The notes: generated by a model from the sequence alone, not told the origin. A stretch of 64,000 bases of DNA from Marinobacterium aestuarii (GCF_001651805.1 NZ_CP015839.1:2852001-2916000); one strand, 5' to 3'. Counted from the first letter of the stretch, positions 17,112 to 26,339 are shown. Made by a program: numbers and translations.

Positions 17112-18146
17112 TCAGGGCTGGGCTGCTTGCCGGGTGAACGGCGGGCGCGTGGCACCCACCGCCGCGATCCTGGCGGCCCAGATCCGGGTGTCCGCCATCA
17201 TGTACAGTACGTTGTTTTCCGGGCCACCGAAGCTGAAGTTTGCGACCCCCGGCGCGATAATCTCGCCCAGCAGGGCGCTGTCGCGGCTGAACACCTGAAC
17301 CCCACTGGCCGAGGAGCTGTACACTCTTTCGCAGGTATCCACTTTCAGCCCGTCCGGGATACCAGGGCTCACAACAGCGAACAGACGACCGTTCTCCAGC
17401 TGCCGCCCGCCCCGCACATCGAAGGCTCGAATATGATGCGGCAGATTGGCAAAATAGCTGCCCGGGCCCTGTATGGCGCCACTGTCGTTGATGTACAGGA
17501 TGGACTCGTCCGGCGAGAACGCCAGTCCGTTGGGCTTGTTAAACGAGTCCGCGACGACCGACGTCTGCTGCGTCGCCGGGTCGTGGCGGTAGACGTAATC
17601 ACCCACCAAAGGAGCGTCCTTGAACCCCTGCAGCGCGCCGTAGCTCGGATCGGTAAACCAGACAGTGCCGTCGCTTTTCACCACGACATCATTGGGCGAG
17701 TTGAATCGCAGACCGCGCCATTCGTCGACAAGCCTTTCCACAGCGCCCGTGCGAATATCCAGGCGACTGATGCGCGCCTGTGTCGTTCTGGTTCCCTGTT
17801 CACAGATCACCAGACGTCCGTCAGAATCCAGCGTCATGCCATTGGCCATGTTGGAGGCGGCACGGACGGTCGTAACGGCCTGTGGCGCCAATGGGAAGCT
17901 GTCGCAGGCCAGGGAAATTTTCCTGATCGCGACCTGTTTGGCGTTGGCGACGGGGATATTGCTGCTGGCCGGCAGCGTCGTGAAGTACAGGGCATTCTCT
18001 GCTTCCACGTACACAGGCCCTTCGTGGGCATCGGTTTCGATCACCGTGTAGAACTGTGGGTCGCTGCCCACAACCTCACAAAACTCGTCGGAGTACGCGA
18101 TAAAATGGCCGTTAGCCGGTTGGTCGCAAGGGGTAAAGTCGGGCAT
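17112..18146 (-). CDS. SMP-30/gluconolactonase family protein
   Basis: About 344 residues of a six-bladed beta-propeller: EGPVYVEAENALYF at the first metal-site Glu, ANGMTLDSDGRLVICEQG, FNSPNDVVVKSDGTVWFTDPSYG, with the metal-binding Asn-Asp region, and KPNGLAFSPDESILYINDSG. Family members are divalent-metal lactonases of sugar lactones such as gluconolactone. The start at 18146 follows AGGAGATC; the longer frame to 18185 lacks a site. A relic of its 5' end, including the ribosome-binding site and start, is found at 20011-20075. Confidence 0.88.
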   Translation of the reverse strand: MPDFTPCDQPANGHFIAYSDEFCEVVGSDPQFYTVIETDAHEGPVYVEAENALYFTTLPASSNIPVANAKQVAIRKISLACDSFPLAPQAVTTVRAASNMANGMTLDSDGRLVICEQGTRTTQARISRLDIRTGAVERLVDEWRGLRFNSPNDVVVKSDGTVWFTDPSYGALQGFKDAPLVGDYVYRHDPATQQTSVVADSFNKPNGLAFSPDESILYINDSGAIQGPGSYFANLPHHIRAFDVRGGRQLENGRLFAVVSPGIPDGLKVDTCERVYSSSASGVQVFSRDSALLGEIIAPGVANFSFGGPENNVLYMMADTRIWAARIAAVGATRPPFTRQAAQP

Positions 18147-18491
18147 TCGGATCTCCTTTCCTGTGCCGGTTACGTTAGCACCCAACGAATCTGTTGGTTA
18201 CATTGCCGGCCTGGCGCTACCTGTGCGGCTAAATGCCACAGAGCATCTGGTTACCTTGATGGTTTTAGCACATATCTGTTTTGTAGCGGTGCGTTATGCC
18301 TGCATCCACCCCGCTGGCTGCCCGTGGCTAAAGACACCCGTAGAACTCAGGCGCATCGTATTAGCTGATGATACCTAAGGTCACTTGCTCCGATACTTCA
18401 AATTTTTCGATTGCGCTGGGTACAACAGTCGAGGCAGCCTGACACCTTAGACGCGCTGTGATCGCAGGTGTAACGATGGGACAAACTGACC
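18147..18491. other. Intergenic, divergent promoter region
   Basis: About 345 bases between divergent genes. I see no gene or repeat; promoters of the SMP-30 and ceramidase-like genes must lie here. Confidence 0.4.
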
Positions 18492-19310
18492 ATGCTGGAT
18501 GAATTTTCCGTAACCGTAAAAGCCCGCTGTTATCGTCACCGGTCTGCGCTTGCGGGCCTGCTGCTCTTTGTTATGTCGGTGCTGCTGTTCTTGACTGAGC
18601 CACTGCCTCAGAGCCTGGATTACCACGCCTTTGCCGACCAGCGCCCGTTCCTCCAGGTGCCCAATGCATTCAATGTCCTGTCCAATCTGCCCTTTGCCCT
18701 GGTGGGCATTATCGGTCTGGCCGTCTTGAGAAAACGGCCAGGCATGTGTCGCGAGCTGGTCGCCATCTACCTCTGCTTTATGGGTGGCCTGGTCGGGGTC
18801 GCGCTCGGGTCAGCCTGGTACCATTTGAATCCTGGCAACAACACCCTGGTATGGGACCGACTGCCAATGGCGCTATGTTTTGCAGCCTTCACATCGATCG
18901 TGGTCGCGGAGCGTCTTGGCCTGGGTATGGGGCGCACACTGTTTCCCTGGTTAGTCTCGCTGGCAATGTTGAGTGTCCTGTACTGGCACTGGCGGGACGA
19001 CCTCAGACTCTATCTGCTGGTGCAGTTCGGGCCTATGCTCGCATTGCCGCTGATCATCCAGCTATACCGGGCTCCCGGAACGCTCTGGTTGTGGCTGACA
19101 CTGGCATTTTATGTGCTGGCCAAGGTGCTGGAGATCTGGGATGCGCGCATCTACGAACTCAGCGGCACTCTTCTGAGTGGTCATACACTCAAGCACCTTG
19201 CCGCCGCCGCGGGCGCCCTGATGCTGGTACTGAAGGTCTATTGGGCGGGCGTGGACGGCACCTCGCGGACCGGCCGACGCAAGACCCTGCTGAAGGGCTC
19301 CGATAAATGA
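18492..19310 (+). CDS. Ceramidase-like membrane protein (alkaline phytoceramidase/CREST superfamily)
   Basis: A 272-residue protein with about seven membrane helices. Family motifs in order: NAFNVLSNLPFALVG, GSAWYHLNPGNNTLVWDRLPM and SGHTLKHLAAAAGA near the C terminus. The Ser, Asp and three His residues in these motifs match the zinc site of membrane hydrolases in the alkaline ceramidase/PAQR/CREST group, which cleave amide bonds in lipids. The bacterial substrate is unknown. Ribosome-binding site is weak (GGGACAAA). The C terminus is Arg/Lys-rich and cytoplasmic. Confidence 0.82.
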   Translation: MLDEFSVTVKARCYRHRSALAGLLLFVMSVLLFLTEPLPQSLDYHAFADQRPFLQVPNAFNVLSNLPFALVGIIGLAVLRKRPGMCRELVAIYLCFMGGLVGVALGSAWYHLNPGNNTLVWDRLPMALCFAAFTSIVVAERLGLGMGRTLFPWLVSLAMLSVLYWHWRDDLRLYLLVQFGPMLALPLIIQLYRAPGTLWLWLTLAFYVLAKVLEIWDARIYELSGTLLSGHTLKHLAAAAGALMLVLKVYWAGVDGTSRTGRRKTLLKGSDK

Positions 19311-19538
19311 ACGTGATGACAGCTGTCGATACACTGCACCGGATGCTAGCAGGATCCTGTGTCTGCTAACAAAAGACAAAACCCCTTTTGTACCACGGCA
19401 GGTACGCCCCACAGATTGTTGCCGGTTACGACATCACAGCAGGTGCATTTCAGGCCTTTCAGTGTCGGAACCAGACACTCTGCCCTATGGCACTGGCACT
19501 ACACTGATGGCCCTTTCATCAGATCGCTTGGAGCTGAC
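19311..19538. other. Intergenic with short repeat
   Basis: AACAAAAGACAAAACC at about 19369-19384 is repeated with small changes in the hairpin at 19949-19962. No gene seen. Confidence 0.35.
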
Positions 19539-19883
19539 ATGTCTGATTTTATCACCGTAATGCGCGAAACCTGCCCCACTCCGGTCGTTGACGCCACCAA
19601 GTGGAAGCGCATCGGTGGCGATCCGCACACCGTAAACCTCAACGCCTACCTCTCCGAAGACGGCAGCAAGATCATGGGGACCTGGATCTGCACCCCCGGC
19701 AAGTTCGAAGTGGAATACGATAAATGGGAATTCTGCCACTTCCTCGACGGCTACTGCATCATCACGCCCGAAGGCGAGCAGCCAGTACACCTGAAGGCCG
19801 GCGATGTGTTCGTGATCGAACCCGGCATGAAGGGCACCTGGGAAGTCGTGGAAACAGTGCGCAAGTACTTCGTCTTTGCCTGA
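19539..19883 (+). CDS. Cupin domain protein
   Basis: About 114 residues. A single beta-barrel cupin of the Cupin_3/DUF861 type: GTWICTPGKFEVEYDKWEFC in motif 1 and HFLDGYCIITPEGEQPVHLKAGDVFVIEPGMKGTWEV in motif 2. Such proteins include ureidoglycine aminohydrolase-like and many unassigned enzymes. The usual metal His residues of motif 1 are partly replaced, so catalysis is uncertain. ATG at 19539 follows GGAG. A 144-base fragment of this gene is duplicated at 22688-22831. Confidence 0.85.
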   Translation: MSDFITVMRETCPTPVVDATKWKRIGGDPHTVNLNAYLSEDGSKIMGTWICTPGKFEVEYDKWEFCHFLDGYCIITPEGEQPVHLKAGDVFVIEPGMKGTWEVVETVRKYFVFA

Positions 19884-19928
19884 GCCTTCAGCTCAGCAGG
19901 GCTTGCTGAGCCCGGCGTAAAATAGGGC

Positions 19929-19964
19929 CAGGTTTTGTGTTTTGCTATCAAAAGACAAAACCTG
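19929..19964. terminator. Long hairpin after cupin gene
   Basis: Outer arms CAGGTTTTGT and ACAAAACCTG enclose a further TTTTG/CAAAA pairing. Likely a terminator or a repeat hairpin for the cupin gene; no plain T-run follows. Confidence 0.5.
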
Positions 19965-20010
19965 CTCCCGTCACCCTGCCCACTGTCTAATAAAATTCTT
20001 CGGCACAGAC

Positions 20011-20075
20011 GAGGAAATTGCCGTTAACAGCTTGGTCGCAAGACGCCAAGGCGGGCATTAGGATCTCCTTGCCTT
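20011..20075 (-). pseudogene. Relic of an SMP-30 gene 5' end
   Basis: About 62 bases align at roughly three in four positions with 18107-18168, including GTTGGTCGCAAG-like codons, GGGCATT and the ribosome-binding site GGATCTCCTT. Nothing else of the gene remains. Confidence 0.6.
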
Positions 20076-20091
20076 GACCTAGCCGCGTCGG

Positions 20092-20538
20092 CTAGCCTGG
20101 GATATCGGGCTCGACAAGATTGGCGAGCTGGGCAAGCGATTCCTGCCAGCCGAGATAGCACATCTCGAGCGGAATCATGGCCGGAATCCCCTCCTGTACT
20201 ATATGAACCTCTGTACCGCAGGACACCGGCTGCAACGACACTCTGACCTGCATCTCGCCAGGCAGGTTCGGATCGTCGAATGTGTCGGTGTATCGAATGA
20301 GTTCGCCCGGCACCAGCTCCAGATAGTCCCCGCCGAAGGCGTGCTCCTGCCCGGTCGAGAAATTCTCAAACGACATCTTGAAGCTCCCTCCCACGCGTAC
20401 ATCCATGTGCTGTACCTTGCAGACAAAGCCATAGGGCGGCAGCCACCGGGCTATTGCGTCCGCGTTAAGGAAGGCACGATAGATTTTCTCCGGTTTGGCC
20501 CGCAGCACACGATGAAGTCGAACGGTTCCCGTCGTCAT
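20092..20538 (-). CDS. SRPBCC/AHSA1 domain protein
   Basis: A 148-residue START-like fold of the activator-of-Hsp90-ATPase-1 (AHSA1) family: VLRAKPEKIYRAFLNADAIARWLPP at the N terminus, DVRVGGSFKMSF in the middle and PLEMCYLGWQESLAQLANLVEP in the long C-terminal helix. Such proteins bind hydrophobic ligands in a deep cavity; in bacteria their roles are mostly unknown. The start has AGGAGCAACCTCT upstream. It is convergent with the cupin gene. Confidence 0.87.
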   Translation of the reverse strand: MTTGTVRLHRVLRAKPEKIYRAFLNADAIARWLPPYGFVCKVQHMDVRVGGSFKMSFENFSTGQEHAFGGDYLELVPGELIRYTDTFDDPNLPGEMQVRVSLQPVSCGTEVHIVQEGIPAMIPLEMCYLGWQESLAQLANLVEPDIPG

Positions 20539-20586
20539 AGAGGTTGCTCCTTTTGTCAGAAGTGCCCTGTGCTGAGGTATTCACAC

Positions 20587-20613
20587 TCAGGCGCTATGCA
20601 GCATAGCGCCTGA
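20587..20613. repeat. 27-base perfect palindrome
   Basis: Arms TCAGGCGCTATGC and GCATAGCGCCTGA flank a single A. It lies upstream of the SRPBCC gene start and about 210 bases before phaC; no T-run, so an operator or hairpin rather than a clear terminator. Confidence 0.55.
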
Positions 20614-20826
20614 AAGCGAATGTTGAACCCAGACGAGGGCAGCCTCTGCCCCGCGCCAAGCGATGCGACTATACCCGGTTAACGATCCCACACATCATCT
20701 AGGGAACCTATGAAGCCTGACCCCTTCTGACCCAAAGCATCAGCTAGCGTGGTCTATCATGTCCGGTACTTGGTGCGCCCAGGCATTGGCCGGCCCACTC
20801 TTTCACTCAATACCCGAGACCAGCCC

Positions 20827-22560
20827 ATGGACAACAAAAGCCTTGATAAGGTCACCCAGGATTTCCTGGATGCCATGACCACAGAGTCCCAAAAATTAAT
20901 GGAGATGTTCGGCGGCAAGGCCGGCTCCGGTCACGATTATCTGGAGAAGTTCAACGCGGCCTGGGCTCAAGTATTGCAAGCCCCGAAGACCCCCGATGAC
21001 TTGATGAAGGCCGTCAGCGACTACCAGAAAAACCAGCTGGAACTCTGGGCGGGATTACTGGGTAACGCCCCTGATGGCGCCACCAAGCCCGCCTCGAAGG
21101 ACCGCCGTTTCCACTCGGAGGAATGGAGTGAAAACCCGGTGTTCAACTACATCAAAGAGTCCTACCTGATGGCCTCGCACATGCTTCAGAAAACGGCCCA
21201 GAACGCCAACCTGGACCCGAAAAGGCAGAAAAAGCTGGAATTTTACACCCAGCAGTACATCGATGCCCTTTCCCCCAGCAACTTCGCCGCCACCAACCCC
21301 GAGGTGATCAAGCACGCCATCGATACCAAGGGACAGAGCCTGATGGACGGCCTGCAGAACCTGATGGGAGATATGGAAAAGGGCCGCATCAGCATGACCG
21401 ATGAAACGGCCTTCACCCTCGGCGAAAACATAGCCACCACGCCAGGCGCTGTCATCTTCGAGAACGACCTTATGCAACTGATCCAGTACGCCCCGGCTAC
21501 GGACAAGGTCGCCGGACGGCCGCTACTGATCATTCCGCCGTGCATCAACAAGTTTTATATTCTCGATCTACAGCCCCATAACTCCTTCGTCAAATATGCC
21601 GTTGACCAGGGCAACACCGTCTTCCTGGTATCCTGGGTTAATGCCACCCCGGAGCAACGACACCTGTCCTGGGACAACTACGTGGAAAGCGGCGTTTTCA
21701 AGGCGCTGGACGTTGCCAAAGCGGTTAGCGGCAGCAAGCGGGTCAACTGCGTAGCCTGGTGCGTGGGCGGCACTATCACCGCCAGTGCCATGGCCGTATT
21801 GGCGGCGCGCAAAGACAACACAATCAGCTCCGCCACTTTCCTCACCACCCTCACGGACTTTGAAGATCCGGGTGAAATTGAGGTCTTCATCGACGGTGAT
21901 GACGCAAAGAAAATCCTCGGTGACGTGGACGCCGCCGGCGTACTGGACGGTAAAAACCTGGCCAACGTGTTCAATATGCTGCGTTCCAACGACCTGATCT
22001 GGTCCAACGTGGTCAACAACTACCTTAAGGGCAAATCCCCGGCCCCCTTCGACATTTTGTACTGGAACAGTGACCCCACCAGCCTGCCGGCGGACATGTA
22101 CAATTACTACCTAAGCAACATGTACCAGCAGAATAATCTGATCAAGCCCGACTGCCTCAGCATCTGCGGTGAAAAGGTCAACCTCGGCAAAATCAGTACC
22201 CCCTGCTACTTCCTGTCCTGCGTTGACGACCACATAGCCCCCTGGAAAAGCACCTTCGCCGCCACCGATATCATCCCAAACGTGGAATTCGTGCTGGGTG
22301 GCAGCGGCCACGTGGCCGGCGTTATCAACCCGGCCTCCAAAAATCGCCGCAACCACTGGATTAAAGGTGAAAGCGGCAAAGGCCCCGACCACTGGCTGGA
22401 AACCGCCAAAGATGTGCAGGGCACCTGGTGGAACCACTGGGCTCCCTGGGTCAAAAAGCGCGCCGGCAAGCAGGTGGCTGCACCCCAGGCCCTCGGCAAC
22501 AAAGACTACCCTCCTCTGGAGCCGGCACCCGGCAGCTTTGTTAAGGCCCGCATTAACTAA
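20827..22560 (+). CDS. phaC: Class I poly(3-hydroxyalkanoate) synthase
   Basis: A 577-residue class I synthase that polymerises 3-hydroxyacyl-CoA into storage polyester granules. The PhaC N-terminal region (NYIKESYLMAS) precedes an alpha/beta-hydrolase core with catalytic Cys312 in VAWCVGGT, the Asp in SCVDDHIAPW and the His in GGSGHVAGVINP. The lipase-like box starts with Ala instead of the usual Gly. I chose the ATG at 20827 (MDNKSLDKVTQDFL) over an upstream frame start at 20749 that lacks family similarity. No phaA, phaB or phasin gene lies next to it. Confidence 0.95.
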   Translation: MDNKSLDKVTQDFLDAMTTESQKLMEMFGGKAGSGHDYLEKFNAAWAQVLQAPKTPDDLMKAVSDYQKNQLELWAGLLGNAPDGATKPASKDRRFHSEEWSENPVFNYIKESYLMASHMLQKTAQNANLDPKRQKKLEFYTQQYIDALSPSNFAATNPEVIKHAIDTKGQSLMDGLQNLMGDMEKGRISMTDETAFTLGENIATTPGAVIFENDLMQLIQYAPATDKVAGRPLLIIPPCINKFYILDLQPHNSFVKYAVDQGNTVFLVSWVNATPEQRHLSWDNYVESGVFKALDVAKAVSGSKRVNCVAWCVGGTITASAMAVLAARKDNTISSATFLTTLTDFEDPGEIEVFIDGDDAKKILGDVDAAGVLDGKNLANVFNMLRSNDLIWSNVVNNYLKGKSPAPFDILYWNSDPTSLPADMYNYYLSNMYQQNNLIKPDCLSICGEKVNLGKISTPCYFLSCVDDHIAPWKSTFAATDIIPNVEFVLGGSGHVAGVINPASKNRRNHWIKGESGKGPDHWLETAKDVQGTWWNHWAPWVKKRAGKQVAAPQALGNKDYPPLEPAPGSFVKARIN

Positions 22561-22687
22561 TCGCTGCATGGCGAGCCGGCTCGCGTCTGTTGCGTGGGGC
22601 ATGCCTCTGGAGCCTGCCACCTCGAGGAGTAACGCTATCGCTGGGTAACGATAAGGCAAACTGGCTGGAAAGCAGGCTCAGCCTGCG

Positions 22688-22831
22688 CCCGGAAAATTCG
22701 AGGTGAATGACGATAAATGGGAATTCTGCCACTTCCTCGATGACTACTGCATCATCACGCCCGAAGGCGAGCAGCCAGTACACCTGAAAGTCGGCGATGT
22801 ATTCATGATCGAACCCGGCATGAAGGAGTGT
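22688..22831 (+). pseudogene. Fragment of the cupin gene
   Basis: About 144 bases match 19695-19838 of the cupin gene at roughly 90%, covering KFEV, DKWEFCHFLDDYCIITPEG and EPGMK. No start or 3' end is present. It sits just behind phaC. Confidence 0.85.
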
Positions 22832-22899
22832 TCAAACAGCACGGGGCCGATTAGTCACGGGGGAAGGCAGTGGACGGACCCCTTAGGGGAACTTGATGG

Positions 22900-23147
22900 T
22901 TCATGTGACGCCTTTCTGGCGTGTCGCTTTCTTTGCCTACTTTCCTTGTCGCGTTACAAGGAAAGGTGAAATACAGACTCGAAGAGCTCGGTAAATGCTC
23001 TGCTGGCAGATTCGATCCAAGTCCGTCACGCCAGAAAAACGGGCGCAAGTGCATGGACTTGCTGGTTTTTCTGGCGTTCGCTTTGGCCTGCGGCCAATGA
23101 TGAAGCATCCCTGCTTCATGTATTAACCTACCGGGTTAATAACTGCC
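22900..23147. repeat. Cluster of hairpin repeats
   Basis: Holds three structures: ACTTTCCTTGT/ACAAGGAAAGGT (about 22939-22969), CGCCAGAAAAAC/GGTTTTTCTGGCG (about 23027-23075) and the terminal part of the composite repeat, ATGAAGCA/TGCTTCAT plus TTAACCTACCGGGTTAA (about 23097-23142). No gene in this 330-base gap. Confidence 0.7.
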
Positions 23148-23161
23148 AAAACCACAGCCAG

Positions 23162-24022
23162 CTACCCCACCTCAAATGACGTCACCCCAAAAACCCGCTC
23201 CAACGGCAGGTCCGGCGCATCCTGCGTATACATGCGCGCAGTCTCAAACGCCACCGTCATCCCATACCGCTCTGCCAGCGCTACAGCAGCTCGATTGGGC
23301 TCAGGCGTATCGAGAAACACCGTTTCCCTTGCCCCAACCCGCGACTTGAGCGCCACAAACAAGGACTCCGCCAGCTCTGGCGTATCGGCAAACAGGGGGC
23401 CTATCTTGTAGCCACTGCGACAGGGGCGAATCACGCCATAGCCGGCGAGCGCACCGCCTTGCAGTATGCCCAGCGCATGACAGCCCGGTTGCTGCACCCA
23501 GCGGCTGATGAAGCAGGCGCGGTCGTCCGGGAAGAACGGCTGATCGTAGGCAACAAGGTCAGCCAGCGGCAAGCGAGCCAGATTCACCACAGCAGCCGCA
23601 TCAACCCCATCAGAGGCAGTGCCACCTCCCTGGCCCTGATAACGGATATTGCGGTAGGCAAGGCGAAAACCGGAGCGGCGATAGTTGTCCTGCTGATCCA
23701 CCACGCCGTCGAGGCCGATATTCCGCCCTTGCAGATACTTCATGCCGGCCTTCCAGAGCTGGATGCCATAACCCTGGTCGCGATAGTCGGGGCTGACGAT
23801 ATAGAAGCCCAGAAAGCCAAAACTGTCACCGTAGCGAATAACGGATATGCAGGCGATGGGCGTGCCATCCAGCACCCCCACCAGAAAACCGTTCGGGTCG
23901 GCCGCATAATAACAGTCGGCATCTTGCAATCCGGGATTCCACCCCTCCCGCGCCGCCCACTCAATGGCGAGATCCACCTCGCTGCGCGACATGGTACGAA
24001 TACTGTAATTCTGATCCTGCAT
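23162..24022 (-). CDS. GNAT acetyltransferase with C-terminal extension
   Basis: About 286 residues. The N-terminal GNAT domain shows FLVGVLDGTPIACISVIRYG and FGFLGFYIVSPDYRDQGYGIQLW (acetyl-CoA loop), then RRSGFRLAYRNIRYQG. The C-terminal half (SRWVQQPGCHALGILQGG, GYKIGPLFADTPELAE, VFLDTPEPNRAAVALAERYGM) is a second, degenerate acetyltransferase-like domain, as in the YitH/HolE type of proteins. The ATG at 24022 has GGGAGG at good spacing. The substrate is unknown. Confidence 0.86.
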   Translation of the reverse strand: MQDQNYSIRTMSRSEVDLAIEWAAREGWNPGLQDADCYYAADPNGFLVGVLDGTPIACISVIRYGDSFGFLGFYIVSPDYRDQGYGIQLWKAGMKYLQGRNIGLDGVVDQQDNYRRSGFRLAYRNIRYQGQGGGTASDGVDAAAVVNLARLPLADLVAYDQPFFPDDRACFISRWVQQPGCHALGILQGGALAGYGVIRPCRSGYKIGPLFADTPELAESLFVALKSRVGARETVFLDTPEPNRAAVALAERYGMTVAFETARMYTQDAPDLPLERVFGVTSFEVG

Positions 24023-24131
24023 CCAGACCTCCCTGGCTAATCGCTCAGTGTATGCGCTCGCCACGGTAACCGGCTGCGAGCGGCGCCCTCATCAGTCTCA
24101 GTATAACGATGGCAGATGACGCGACCAGAGG

Positions 24132-24187
24132 CGTGATTCGTGATTCGTGATTCGTGATTCGTGATTCGTGATTCGTGATTCGTGATT
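24132..24187. repeat. Heptanucleotide tandem array, eight units of CGTGATT
   Basis: Eight exact 7-base units followed by a partial ninth. It starts about 110 bases upstream of the acetyltransferase gene and is a candidate for length variation by slippage. Confidence 0.95.
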
Positions 24188-24289
24188 CGTGATAAATCAT
24201 GACGGCGTACCGGCCCAGGGTACAACTCAGCACCTCCGGGATAACAGAGCGGCTGTCATTCCCCCTTATGACGCCGGCGAGCACTGAGG

Positions 24290-24461
24290 TCATTCGACGA
24301 TCAGGCCCGCAGGGGCGTAACAGGGACTGTTCCGCCTCCGACGAGGTACATGGATGTACCGTCGGCGGAGTCCGTCGAATGGCGTCAGAGCGCAGCAAGA
24401 AGGCTTCATCGGGGCCTTTCTTTGGTTACTTTCTTTGCACGAGCAAAGAAAGTATGTCGCC
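24290..24461. repeat. Dispersed intergenic repeat, copy 1
   Basis: Shares CAGGGACTG, GTACATGGATGTAC, TCAGAGCGCAGC and CTTCATCGGGGC in the same order and spacing with 29084-29225. It ends in the hairpin TACTTTCTTTGC/GCAAAGAAAGTA, a form related to the hairpins near 22.94 and 61.65 kb. Confidence 0.75.
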
Positions 24462-24527
24462 CTACTTCCTACATCCATGTAGTCCTGCGCATCCATACGC
24501 CCGCGGCATACCGTACTTCCTGTACAT

Positions 24528-24552
24528 AAAAAAAGCCGCGTCAGACGCGGCT
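24528..24552 (-). terminator. Rho-independent terminator of aldehyde dehydrogenase gene
   Basis: Arms AGCCGCGTC and GACGCGGCT; on the minus strand the stem is followed by a T-run of about six. Confidence 0.85.
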
Positions 24553-24678
24553 AAAACCTGCGAGTGAGAGCACTCGGTCAGGGGGGGTTGACTGATCCAT
24601 GGGACGAACCAGCCGATCTGCAGTGCGGTGCGCACGGCAGGAGGTCCCTGCGCACTGCGGTACGGGTGACTTGTCGGC

Positions 24679-26199
24679 TTAGAAGAAGCCCAGCGGATTA
24701 ACGTCGTAGCTCACCAGCATGTTCTTGGTCTGCTGGTAGTGATCCAGCATCATCTTGTGGTTTTCGCGGCCAACACCGGATTTTTTGTAACCACCGAAGG
24801 CAGCATGTGCCGGGTACTGGTGGTAGCAGTTGGTCCAGACGCGTCCGGCTTCGATACCACGGCCCATGCGGTAGGCGCGATTCATGTCGCGGGTCCAGAG
24901 GCCTGCACCCAGGCCGAATTCGGTGTCATTGGCAATGGCCAGCGCTTCGGCTTCGTCCTTGAAGGTGGTCACGGAGATGACCGGGCCAAAGATTTCTTCC
25001 TGGAACACACGCATGTTGTTAGTGCCCTTGAGGATGGTCGGCTGAATGTAATAGCCGGTGTTGAAATCACCCTCAAGTTTTTCGGCACCACCACCGATCA
25101 GCACTTCGGCACCTTCTTCACGGCCGATATCGAAGTAGCTCATGATCTTGTCGTACTGCTGCTGCGAGGCCTGGGCCCCGACCATGGTGTCGGTATCCAG
25201 CGGGTTGCCACGTTTGATCTGCTTGATACGCTCGATGACCAGACCCATAAAGTCGTCGTAGATGCTTTCCTGTACCAGCAGGCGTGACGGGCAGGTGCAG
25301 ACTTCACCCTGGTTGAAAAACGCCAGTACCGTGCCTTCAACAGCCTTGCTGACGAAGCTGTCTTCCTGCGCCATCACGTCTTCGAAGTAGATGTTAGGCG
25401 ACTTGCCACCCAGCTCCACCGTGGACGGGATGATGTTGTCGGCGGCGCATTTGAGAATGTGCGCGCCTACCGGGGTGGAGCCGGTAAAGGCGATCTTGGC
25501 GATGCGGGTACTGGTGGCCAGGGCCTGACCGGCCTCGCTACCAAAGCCGTTGACGATATTCAGCACACCGGCGGGCAGCAGATCGGAAATCAGCTCGGCA
25601 AACACCAGGATGGACACCGGCGTCTGCTCGGCGGGTTTCAGAATAACGCAGTTGCCGGCGGCCAGTGCAGGCGCCAGTTTCCAGGCGGCCATCAGCAGCG
25701 GGAAGTTCCAGGGAATGATCTGACCGACCACACCCAAAGGCTCATGGAAGTGATAGGCCACGGTTTTTTCGTCGATTTCGCCGATGGAACCTTCCTGGGC
25801 GCGGATGCAGCTGGCGAAATAGCGGAAGTGATCCACCATCAGCGGCACATCGGCGGCCAGAGTCTCACGTACGGCCTTGCCATTGTCCCAGGTCTCGGCC
25901 ACGGCCAGGGTTTCCAGGTTCGCTTCCAGACGGTCGGCGACTTTCAACAGCAGGTTGGAGCGTTCGGTAACGGAGGTTTTGCCCCAGGCGGCCTTGGCGG
26001 CGTGGGCGGCGTCCAGCGCCAGTTCAACGTCTTCGGCGGTGGAACGGGGGATCTCGCAGAACGGCTGACCGTTGACCGGCGACACATTCTTGAAGTACTC
26101 ACCCTTGACCGGTGCAACCCACTCGCCGCCGATAAAGTTGCCGTAACGGGGTTTGAATGTAACAACGGAGCCTTCGCTTCCTGGCTGTGCGTAGATCAT
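24679..26199 (-). CDS. exaC: NAD-dependent aldehyde dehydrogenase (ExaC/PedI-type)
   Basis: A 506-residue aldehyde dehydrogenase that oxidises acetaldehyde-type aldehydes to acids. Visible family motifs are the cofactor stretch [22 protein letters not shown], the general-base Glu in VELGGKSPN, the catalytic Cys in [12 protein letters not shown] and the EEIFGPV box; the C-terminal [10 protein letters not shown] is typical of this group. AGAGG lies nine bases before the ATG at 26199. It stands at the end of the alcohol oxidation block and probably clears aldehyde made by the PQQ alcohol dehydrogenase at 29.3-31.1 kb; the symbol is by similarity to Pseudomonas exaC. Confidence 0.92.
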   Translation of the reverse strand: MIYAQPGSEGSVVTFKPRYGNFIGGEWVAPVKGEYFKNVSPVNGQPFCEIPRSTAEDVELALDAAHAAKAAWGKTSVTERSNLLLKVADRLEANLETLAVAETWDNGKAVRETLAADVPLMVDHFRYFASCIRAQEGSIGEIDEKTVAYHFHEPLGVVGQIIPWNFPLLMAAWKLAPALAAGNCVILKPAEQTPVSILVFAELISDLLPAGVLNIVNGFGSEAGQALATSTRIAKIAFTGSTPVGAHILKCAADNIIPSTVELGGKSPNIYFEDVMAQEDSFVSKAVEGTVLAFFNQGEVCTCPSRLLVQESIYDDFMGLVIERIKQIKRGNPLDTDTMVGAQASQQQYDKIMSYFDIGREEGAEVLIGGGAEKLEGDFNTGYYIQPTILKGTNNMRVFQEEIFGPVISVTTFKDEAEALAIANDTEFGLGAGLWTRDMNRAYRMGRGIEAGRVWTNCYHQYPAHAAFGGYKKSGVGRENHKMMLDHYQQTKNMLVSYDVNPLGFF

Positions 26200-26339
26200 G
26201 TTTTCATGCCTCTTGTTGTTATCGCTGCGACGACCGTTTTATCCCGGCGCCTTATGCTGTTCGACTACAACTGCATAGTAGCGATGAGGCCGGCAACCCC
26301 GGTATGCTCCCTTGGCATCGAAAACACCGCTGCTGCCTA

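Larger units (their letters stand above)
24023..24678. other. Repeat-rich intergenic region
   Basis: About 650 bases with a heptanucleotide array (24132-24187), a long dispersed repeat (24290-24461) and the terminator of the aldehyde dehydrogenase gene; no gene seen. Confidence 0.5.

Noticed and set aside
16698-18368. A 556-codon open frame on the plus strand opposite the SMP-30 gene
   Set aside because: It is a GC-driven antisense frame; the minus-strand SMP-30 and hypothetical genes have family motifs and ribosome-binding sites, the plus frame has none.
24132-24187. Tandem 7-base array considered as a CRISPR-like array
   Set aside because: Units are directly adjacent with no spacers; it is a simple short tandem repeat. 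The same holds for 48249-48311.
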